Of a DNA stretch of 28,914 nucleotides, positions 24,042-28,914 are shown piece after piece. The notes beneath the pieces were generated by a model. It did no database searches. It worked only from the letters and a program-made list of their open reading frames with translations, and had not been told where the DNA came from. Source of the stretch: SFHK01 sp045538305 (GTDB taxonomy: Bacteria > Bacillota > Clostridia > Christensenellales > Aristaeellaceae); the NCBI GenBank assembly GCA_045538305.1, contig JAZSRC010000065.1, positions 1-28,914 on the forward strand. The letters run 5' to 3'. Position 1 is the stretch's first letter. Every line of letters begins with the position of its first letter. The translations under genes were made by a program, and so were the position numbers.

Positions 24042-24869
24042 TTATTCTTCCATATATTCCGTAGAGGGAATCACTTCGCACGTACCGCTCTCCCTGTCAA
24101 TGGATTTCAGAACAAGAAGTGATTTCGCATTATTGCAGCGCTTGTTCCGGGGAAGTGCAGTTGCAATCATTACGCCGATACCGATGACCTCTACCCGAAA
24201 CTCGTCCATCATCTCTACCATTCCTTGAAGCGTTCCCCCGCCCTTCATAAAGTCGTCAATAATCAATGCGCGGGAACCTTCCTTCACGGCCCTTCTGGAA
24301 AGCGCCATGGTTTCGATGCGCTCGTTTTCAGCGCCCGACATATAATTAATCTTCACTGCGCTGCCTTCATAGGCTTTGGAATCGCGTCTTGCTATCACAA
24401 GCGGAACCCCAAGCGCACGAGCGGTCATTAACGCTATAGGAATGCCCTTTGTCTCCATGGTTAGTACAAAATCGGGCGCAGGATCGTAGTATTTGTTTGC
24501 CAGAATTCTTCCCAGCTGCTCGGTAAGCAAAGGATCGCTTGTAATATCAGCCGTATACAAGAACCCGCCGGGCAATAGTCTTCCGGAATCGGACAGCCGC
24601 TTGGCAAGATCGTTCAAAATTGAATTTGCCTTTTTTGCAGACACTACCGGACGAAAGCGAACGCCTCCGGCTGCGCCGGCTACTGTTTCAATAATGCCCA
24701 TTTCGTATTTCTGAAGAGATTCGGATATCATGTCCACATCCTCGCTGATTGTGGACTTCGCTGAACCAAACATTTCGCAGAACTCGCTTAAGGTATGAAT
24801 ACGGTTCGGCTGATCCGTCAGTATTCTTGTCATTGCGCCAAGACGTTCGTTTCTTCTGACCCTGTCCAT
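24042..24869 (-). CDS. purR: Pur operon repressor PurR
   Basis: PurR represses purine genes in Gram-positive bacteria and is released from DNA by PRPP. The 275-residue protein has an N-terminal winged-helix domain (RVRRNERLGAMTRILTDQPN, with the recognition region GSAKSTISEDVDMI). A phosphoribosyltransferase-type domain follows, with VLTMETKGIPIALMTA and the PRPP loop ALIIDDFMKGGGT (about residues 200-212). Length is as expected. GAGGG precedes the ATG. It is divergent from murC, an order also known to me from some clostridia. No pur genes are in the window. Confidence 0.95.
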   Translation of the reverse strand: MDRVRRNERLGAMTRILTDQPNRIHTLSEFCEMFGSAKSTISEDVDMISESLQKYEMGIIETVAGAAGGVRFRPVVSAKKANSILNDLAKRLSDSGRLLPGGFLYTADITSDPLLTEQLGRILANKYYDPAPDFVLTMETKGIPIALMTARALGVPLVIARRDSKAYEGSAVKINYMSGAENERIETMALSRRAVKEGSRALIIDDFMKGGGTLQGMVEMMDEFRVEVIGIGVMIATALPRNKRCNNAKSLLVLKSIDRESGTCEVIPSTEYMEE

Positions 24870-24911
24870 GAATATCCCTCACTGAAAGCCGTACATTTCA
24901 TTCAGTCATAC

Positions 24912-24917
24912 ATTATA
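24912..24917 (-). promoter_or_regulatory. Candidate -10 element for purR
   Basis: TATAAT on the minus strand lies within the 10-bp palindrome CATTATAATG (24911-24920), about 43 bases before the purR ATG. No convincing -35 element stands 16-18 bases upstream, so activity is uncertain. Confidence 0.35.
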
Positions 24918-25023
24918 ATGAGTAATTATTGATTTATGAGCACAAAACACGAAGCTTATCACTTTTAAAACCAACATTTAACCATATGATCAAAACACAA
25001 CTGGCTCTTAAACGAACTTTCGG

Positions 25024-25052
25024 TTGCCCTTCGATCGAATTTGGCGTATAAT
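25024..25052 (+). promoter_or_regulatory. Sigma-A promoter of murC with a palindrome in its spacer
   Basis: TTGCCC (25024-25029) and a perfect TATAAT (25047-25052) are 17 bases apart, 30 bases before the murC ATG. The spacer contains the perfect 10-bp palindrome TTCGATCGAA (25030-25039), directly after the -35 element. This is a plausible repressor site. Confidence 0.65.
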
Positions 25053-25081
25053 GATGTCAGATACTGAAAGGGGCAAAAAAT

Positions 25082-26476
25082 ATGAATTGTTCCATCACGG
25101 ATTTTCAGGGTAAGCATGTATTTTTCGTCGGTATTGGCGGCTGCTCTATGAGCGGTTTGGCAAAAATGTTGAAATGGCTGGGATATCAGGTATCCGGGTC
25201 CGACCGTACAAAAAGCCATAAAACCGATCAGCTGGAGCAGGACGGCATCCGCGTATATATTGGTCATGACGGCAAAAATATAGAAGGCGCTTCCCTTCTG
25301 GTTTACAGCGCCGCCATATCAAAAGAGAACCCCGAGCGCAGGCAGGCGCAGCAAAACGGCATCCCTGAGCTTGAAAGATGCGATTTGATCGGGCAGCTCA
25401 TGAAGCGTTTTTCTCATTCGATTGCAATATCCGGAACACACGGAAAAACAACCACAACCGCCATGATGGCCGAAGCCTTTATTACCTGCGGCGAAGATCC
25501 TTCCGTCCATATCGGCGGCGAGCTTGATTTCCTTGGTGGCTCCACCCGTCTTGGTGACGGCGAAGTGTTTATCTGCGAGGCATGCGAATTCAACGCAAGC
25601 TTCCTTCGCTTTTTCCCGACGATCGCCATTATCCTGAATATTGATGAAGATCATCTTGATTTCTATAAAGACATTGACGATATTCAAAATGCTTTTTTAA
25701 AGTTCTCGTCACTCGTTCCCGAGGATGGCTGGACCATTGGCTGCGGCGACGACAAACGGGTAAGAGAGGTTCTTCAGAAGCTTTCCTGCAAAACGCGCAC
25801 TTATGGTATCGAGCCTCAGAACGAGGTTCGTGCAGAGCAGATTTCCTACGATGAAAACGGCTGTGCGCACTTTACAGCAACCCTGTACGGACATCCCCTT
25901 ACAGAGGTAGAGCTTCGCGTACCTGGCGAACACAATGTCAGAAATGCGCTGGCTGTCATTGCCACTGCAACGCTGTTTTCATTACCCATGACTCGTTTGG
26001 CGGAAGCGCTTGGTGAATTTGTCGGTGCGCACCGAAGATTTGAACTAACCAGCGTTACCGACGGCGTGCGGGTTTATCAGGACTATGGTCACAATCCGGT
26101 CGAAACTAAGAATGTCCTGAAGGTTGCGCGTCTGCAGGCGCACAAAAAGTTGTGGGCTGTTCTTCAGCCGCACACCTATTCCAGAACCAAAGCGCTTTTC
26201 TCCGGCTTCCTTACTTGCTTTGATGACGCCGACAAAGTTCTGGTTACCGATATCTGCGCTGCCAGAGAAGCTGATCCCGGCGATATTCATTCCGGTATGC
26301 TGGTAGACGCCATGCGCGAAAAGGGCATTGACGCTTACTGGACCCCCAGTTTTGATGATGCGGAGGCCTATCTCAGAGCCCATTGGGAGGAAGGCGACGT
26401 CGTCGTTACGCTGGGCTGCGGCGATATTGACCTTTTGAACGAGCAGATTGCCAACCATGGAGATACACATTGTTAA
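25082..26476 (+). CDS. murC: UDP-N-acetylmuramate--L-alanine ligase
   Basis: MurC adds L-alanine to UDP-N-acetylmuramic acid, the first step of the peptidoglycan stem peptide, in the cytoplasm. The 464-residue protein has the N-terminal UDP-binding loop GIGGCSMSGLA (from residue 17), the ATP-binding GTHGKTTTT motif (about residue 118), NIDEDHLDFY, GEHNVRNALA, GAHRRFE and DYGHNPVE. The central motif reads EACEFNASFL, where many MurC proteins have an E-A-D/C-E-S pattern. AAAGGGG precedes the ATG. The lipoprotein gene follows after 15 bases. Confidence 0.96.
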   Translation: MNCSITDFQGKHVFFVGIGGCSMSGLAKMLKWLGYQVSGSDRTKSHKTDQLEQDGIRVYIGHDGKNIEGASLLVYSAAISKENPERRQAQQNGIPELERCDLIGQLMKRFSHSIAISGTHGKTTTTAMMAEAFITCGEDPSVHIGGELDFLGGSTRLGDGEVFICEACEFNASFLRFFPTIAIILNIDEDHLDFYKDIDDIQNAFLKFSSLVPEDGWTIGCGDDKRVREVLQKLSCKTRTYGIEPQNEVRAEQISYDENGCAHFTATLYGHPLTEVELRVPGEHNVRNALAVIATATLFSLPMTRLAEALGEFVGAHRRFELTSVTDGVRVYQDYGHNPVETKNVLKVARLQAHKKLWAVLQPHTYSRTKALFSGFLTCFDDADKVLVTDICAAREADPGDIHSGMLVDAMREKGIDAYWTPSFDDAEAYLRAHWEEGDVVVTLGCGDIDLLNEQIANHGDTHC

Positions 26477-26491
26477 TTTGGAGGTACAACC

Positions 26492-27148
26492 TTGAAACGC
26501 ATTTTTGCACTGCTGATGATTTTTGCACTTGTGCTGTCGCTCGCCGCATGCTCTGGTGATGATCAGACCGGAACTGCCGACCAAACGCCAGCGCCGACTG
26601 TTAATGTAAACGCCGGGCCAACGCCTACGCCAACCCCGGCGCCTACCGCTACTCCCTTTCCGCGCGTTGCTGTCAGCGATTATGTCATGATCTGGAAAAG
26701 CGAACCTTCTCGCGGTATCAATTTTATGATGCCCACTCACTGGATTGAATCCGGAAGCGGCGAACGATTTGTTGTATACTACGAGCCAACCCCTGAAGGA
26801 GAAAATGGTTTTCGCGCCAGCATCAGCAACAAAAAGAAAACGAGACAACCCGACAGCGACGACATGCGCGATGAGCTGAGGGATTTTCTCGCTATTCTGA
26901 AAGATACTCATGATAATTTTGAAACCGATGGAACCATCAGCCGCGATATGTCGTTTGTACGTTTCAAGGCGTTCTCTTCCTATTACACGTACACCGACGA
27001 GTACGGCGTTCCGATGAAGGGCTTTGTGATTATGTCTACATACAACCGCAGGATTTATTGCCTGAATTTTTCCGGACCTGAAGCAAGGTTTGAGGAAATG
27101 CAGCCTATCGGCCAGAAAATCCTTGATAATGTAAACCGAATCTCTTAA
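26492..27148 (+). CDS. Predicted lipoprotein of unknown function with Pro/Thr-rich linker
   Basis: I do not recognise a named family. The 218-residue precursor has a lipoprotein signal peptide with lipobox LAAC (lipidated Cys20). A low-complexity Pro/Thr/Ala linker (about residues 30-56, with TPTPTPAPTATP) leads to a globular domain of about 160 residues, rich in charged and aromatic residues, with no catalytic motif I can name. The start is TTG, chosen because GGAGG lies 7 bases upstream and the signal peptide begins there. It is probably co-transcribed with murC, which suggests an envelope role, but only by position. Its stop overlaps the convergent transporter gene by 4 bases. Confidence 0.8.
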   Translation: MKRIFALLMIFALVLSLAACSGDDQTGTADQTPAPTVNVNAGPTPTPTPAPTATPFPRVAVSDYVMIWKSEPSRGINFMMPTHWIESGSGERFVVYYEPTPEGENGFRASISNKKKTRQPDSDDMRDELRDFLAILKDTHDNFETDGTISRDMSFVRFKAFSSYYTYTDEYGVPMKGFVIMSTYNRRIYCLNFSGPEARFEEMQPIGQKILDNVNRIS

Positions 27149-28389
27149 TTCCTAAGTTTTTTCTTCTTTTCATCTCTGAGCAGTACAACTGCGCACACAA
27201 ACAGCATAAGCGGGAATACCGAAGCGACCATAAGCCCCGAGCGAAGGCCGACTGCTTCCTGGCTCCATCCGATCGACTGTCCGATAGCGATAAGTCGATC
27301 GCTTTTTTTCACCAGATCCGATGTAAGGCCTGCAAGCCACGGACCGACGGAGCAGCCGATATCGCCGCATACGGCATACAATCCGAACATGGCGGTTCCG
27401 GCCAATGGGAACCTTCTTGCGCCGTTTGAAAGCGTGCCGGGCCACATAATTGCAACCGAAAGACCGCAAAGCGCGCAGCCAAGCAGGGTAAGCGCCGGTA
27501 CAAACACAGCAAGCAGATAGCACGCTACACAAAACGCGCTTGAATACATGAGCATCCTTTCAAGGTTTAACCTATCGCCATTAATTCCAAAATACACTCG
27601 ACCAAGCGCCATTGTAAGCGCAAACATACACGGGCCGAGCAAATCGCCCATCAGTTTGGAAACGCCGAGCGTTTCTTCCACAAACAGACTCGACCATTGC
27701 GACATGGACAGTTCACTGGAGCCGGAGCAAATCATCATAAGCATACCGATGATAAAAGGCTTGCTTTTCAAAAGTACCTTTAGCGGCGTCCGTACTTCTT
27801 CCGATACCGTAGGCATCATAGGCACCTTCGTGCATGCAATCAGGTTAAGCGCCGGAATCAGCGCCCATACCAACGGGAAAACCCACCAGATTTCCTTTCC
27901 GAATGCCCACACGGCCAGCGTAGTAAATGCAACAACCGCCATCTGTCCCCAGCAATAGAACGAATGCGCCAGACTCATTGCGCGCGTTTTCTGATCGCCC
28001 GGCAACGATTCGATGATCGGGCTGATGACTACTTCGATAATTCCGCCGCCAATGGCATACAGTACAGCGGCAATGCAAAGCCCGGTATAGGCGCTGTCAA
28101 ACATCTTCGGCAGCACGCACATACCAATAAGCCCCAATACACAAAACACATGAGCAATCACAGTACTTGCGCGAAAACCAATTTTATCGCAATACTTCGC
28201 CGCGATCAAATCCGCTGCAATCTGGGTTCCGAAGTTAAAGAGTATCAGTCTGCCAAGCTGTTCATCTGATACGCCGAAGCTGTCTTTGAAAATGATAAAC
28301 AAAAGCGGAGCAAGATTGTTAACGATTGCTTGCGTGATCATGCCAAAGTAGCAGCACAGCGCCGTGTATTTATAGCCAAGCCGTACCAT
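27145..28389 (-). CDS. Major facilitator superfamily transporter
   Basis: The 414-residue protein is strongly hydrophobic, with about 12 membrane helices in two halves joined by a cytoplasmic loop (VPMMPTVSEEVRTPLK, near residue 190). An MFS motif-A-like loop (AAKYCDKIGFRAS) lies between helices 2 and 3. The overall pattern, including GGIIEVVISPIIESLPGD, resembles fucose/glucose-permease-like or FsrB-type MFS members. The substrate cannot be assigned. AAGGA lies 9 bases before the ATG. It lies just downstream of the rnpB terminator on the same strand, with no clear promoter of its own in the short gap, so it may depend on read-through. Confidence 0.85.
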   Translation of the reverse strand: MVRLGYKYTALCCYFGMITQAIVNNLAPLLFIIFKDSFGVSDEQLGRLILFNFGTQIAADLIAAKYCDKIGFRASTVIAHVFCVLGLIGMCVLPKMFDSAYTGLCIAAVLYAIGGGIIEVVISPIIESLPGDQKTRAMSLAHSFYCWGQMAVVAFTTLAVWAFGKEIWWVFPLVWALIPALNLIACTKVPMMPTVSEEVRTPLKVLLKSKPFIIGMLMMICSGSSELSMSQWSSLFVEETLGVSKLMGDLLGPCMFALTMALGRVYFGINGDRLNLERMLMYSSAFCVACYLLAVFVPALTLLGCALCGLSVAIMWPGTLSNGARRFPLAGTAMFGLYAVCGDIGCSVGPWLAGLTSDLVKKSDRLIAIGQSIGWSQEAVGLRSGLMVASVFPLMLFVCAVVLLRDEKKKKLRN

Positions 28390-28412
28390 CTGTAGTCATC
28401 CTTCCTATTATG

Positions 28413-28433
28413 AATAAAGCCGCATAAAGCGGC
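28413..28433 (-). terminator. Intrinsic terminator of rnpB
   Basis: On the minus strand GCCGC (28429-28433) pairs with GCGGC (28419-28423) around the loop TTTAT and is followed by TTTATT. It starts 4 bases after the predicted 3' end of RNase P RNA. The stem is short, so some read-through into the MFS gene is likely. Confidence 0.7.
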
Positions 28434-28436
28434 AGT

Positions 28437-28787
28437 GTTTGTGAGAGACGTCTGTAAGCCGAGTTCTGTCTTAGACGGTCATCTATCTGCGCCCAAAGTT
28501 GCCAGTGGGCTGTAGCGATGTTCGGAAGCGCGACGGGCAGCCGCATTTGCTTCCATCAATCTTGCACCAGGTGGGGTTTACATAGCGGACAAGTCGCCAG
28601 GCCGCTGGTGAGCTCTTACCTCACCTTTCCATCCTTGCGGCCGCGCCGAAGCGCGGTTTCGCGGTATCTCTCTGTTGCACTCTCCCTGAAGTCGCCTCCG
28701 CCGGCATTTCACCGGCACCCTGCCCTGCGGTGCTCGGACTTTCCTCAAACACAAATGTGCCTGCGACCGTCCGGCGTCCTCACAAAC
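28437..28787 (-). ncRNA. rnpB: RNase P RNA, type A
   Basis: This RNA is the catalytic part of RNase P, which matures tRNA 5' ends. Read on the minus strand it carries the universal blocks GAGGAAAGTCCGAGC, GCAGGGCAGGGTGCC, AGAGTGCAACAGAGAGA, AGGTAAGAGCTCACC, GTAAACCCCACC and GACAGAACTCGGCTTAC in order. I set the ends from the P1 helix: GTTTGTGAG at the 5' end (28779-28787) pairs with CTCACAAAC at the 3' end (28437-28445). The predicted length is 351. The helix pattern fits the ancestral type A rather than the Bacillus type B. It has a strong promoter and its own terminator. Confidence 0.95.
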
Positions 28788-28793
28788 ATATAT

Positions 28794-28822
28794 ATTATAG
28801 CATTTACGAAGCGCTTTGGCAA
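28794..28822 (-). promoter_or_regulatory. Promoter of rnpB
   Basis: On the minus strand TTGCCA (28817-28822) and a perfect TATAAT (28794-28799) are 17 bases apart. The expected start, 7 bases after the -10 element, falls at 28787, exactly at the P1 helix end. Confidence 0.85.
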
Positions 28823-28837
28823 TGGAAACATGAAAAG

Positions 28838-28858
28838 AAACCCGTTAACAACGGGTTT
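28838..28858 (-). terminator. Probable terminator for a minus-strand gene beyond the right edge
   Basis: A perfect 9-bp stem (28838-28846 with 28850-28858; AAACCCGTT/AACGGGTTT) with a 3-base loop is followed on the minus strand by CTTTTC. It lies directly upstream of the rnpB promoter, so it should insulate rnpB from a transcript entering from the right. Confidence 0.65.
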
Positions 28859-28862
28859 CAAG

Positions 28863-28889
28863 CCATCAAAAAAGTCCCTTTTTTGATGG
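28863..28889 (-). repeat. Perfect 11-bp inverted repeat next to the terminator
   Basis: CCATCAAAAAA (28863-28873) pairs with TTTTTTGATGG (28879-28889) around a 5-base loop. It lies 4 bases from the neighbouring hairpin. It may be a first terminator in tandem, working on either strand because both have a T-run in the stem. I see no gene in the last 25 bases of the window. Confidence 0.6.
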
Positions 28890-28914
28890 GAGGAGCCGAT
28901 CGCGTGGGGAAACC

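Noticed and set aside
26045..26911. 288-codon minus-strand open frame
   Set aside because: It is antisense to murC and the lipoprotein gene, and its composition is a mirror of those coding regions.
28518..28886. 122-codon plus-strand open frame
   Set aside because: It overlaps RNase P RNA, its promoter and a hairpin. The sequence is explained by the RNA.
1..28914. CRISPR arrays, insertion sequences, prophage, toxin-antitoxin or defence genes
   Set aside because: I found no spaced direct repeats, transposase or integrase motifs, or terminal inverted repeats. The gene content is conserved chromosomal.

Overview
This is a 28.9 kb stretch of gene-dense chromosome (24 protein genes, one partial, plus RNase P RNA) from a Gram-positive, endospore-forming bacterium, most likely of class Clostridia. 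The evidence is a complete gerA-type germination operon, a PurR repressor of the Gram-positive type, the pth-mfd gene pair, strong GGAGG ribosome binding sites, consensus vegetative promoters and a type-A RNase P RNA. I see no phage, insertion sequence, CRISPR array, tRNA or rRNA. No intergenic gap exceeds 300 bases apart from the one filled by rnpB.

Layout. 1-969: 3' end of an Hsp70/DnaK-like ATPase gene with a membrane-type C-terminus. 963-2182 (-): two-gene threonine/serine exporter. 2240-3289 (-): SGNH hydrolase. 3376-3831 (+): O6-alkylguanine-DNA methyltransferase. 3821-8885: threonine biosynthesis, split as hom-asd (-) and thrC-thrB-ACT regulator (+) around a 119-base divergent promoter region. 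8943-12695 (+): gerAA-gerAB-gerAC. 12767-13633 (+): lipid kinase. 13627-14385 (-): cell-wall amidase. 14437-15165 (-): TetR-type regulator. 15309-22997 (-): one probable operon pth-mfd-ygiQ-RACo-like activator. 23186-23989 (+): PHP-domain hydrolase. 24042-24869 (-): purR. 25082-27148 (+): murC and a lipoprotein gene. 27145-28389 (-): MFS transporter. 28437-28787 (-): rnpB with its own promoter and terminator. Two hairpins at the right edge probably end a gene outside the window.

How the genes work together. Asd, Hom, ThrB and ThrC make threonine from aspartyl phosphate. The candidate promoters of the two thr transcripts overlap. The ThrC-ThrB transcript also carries a small HTH-plus-ACT protein that could be their amino-acid-responsive regulator. 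A threonine/serine exporter lies about 1.6 kb beyond asd. The Ger proteins would form an inner-membrane germinant receptor in the spore. The pth operon joins translation (peptidyl-tRNA hydrolase) and transcription-coupled repair (Mfd) to two iron-sulfur proteins whose stop and start codons overlap.

Most of the window is conserved housekeeping sequence. The observations I would follow up are the RACo-like/YgiQ pair, the HTH-ACT protein with the overlapping thr promoters, the membrane-ended Hsp70-like protein, and a hairpin spanning the start of the amidase gene. No wholly new multi-gene system is evident.
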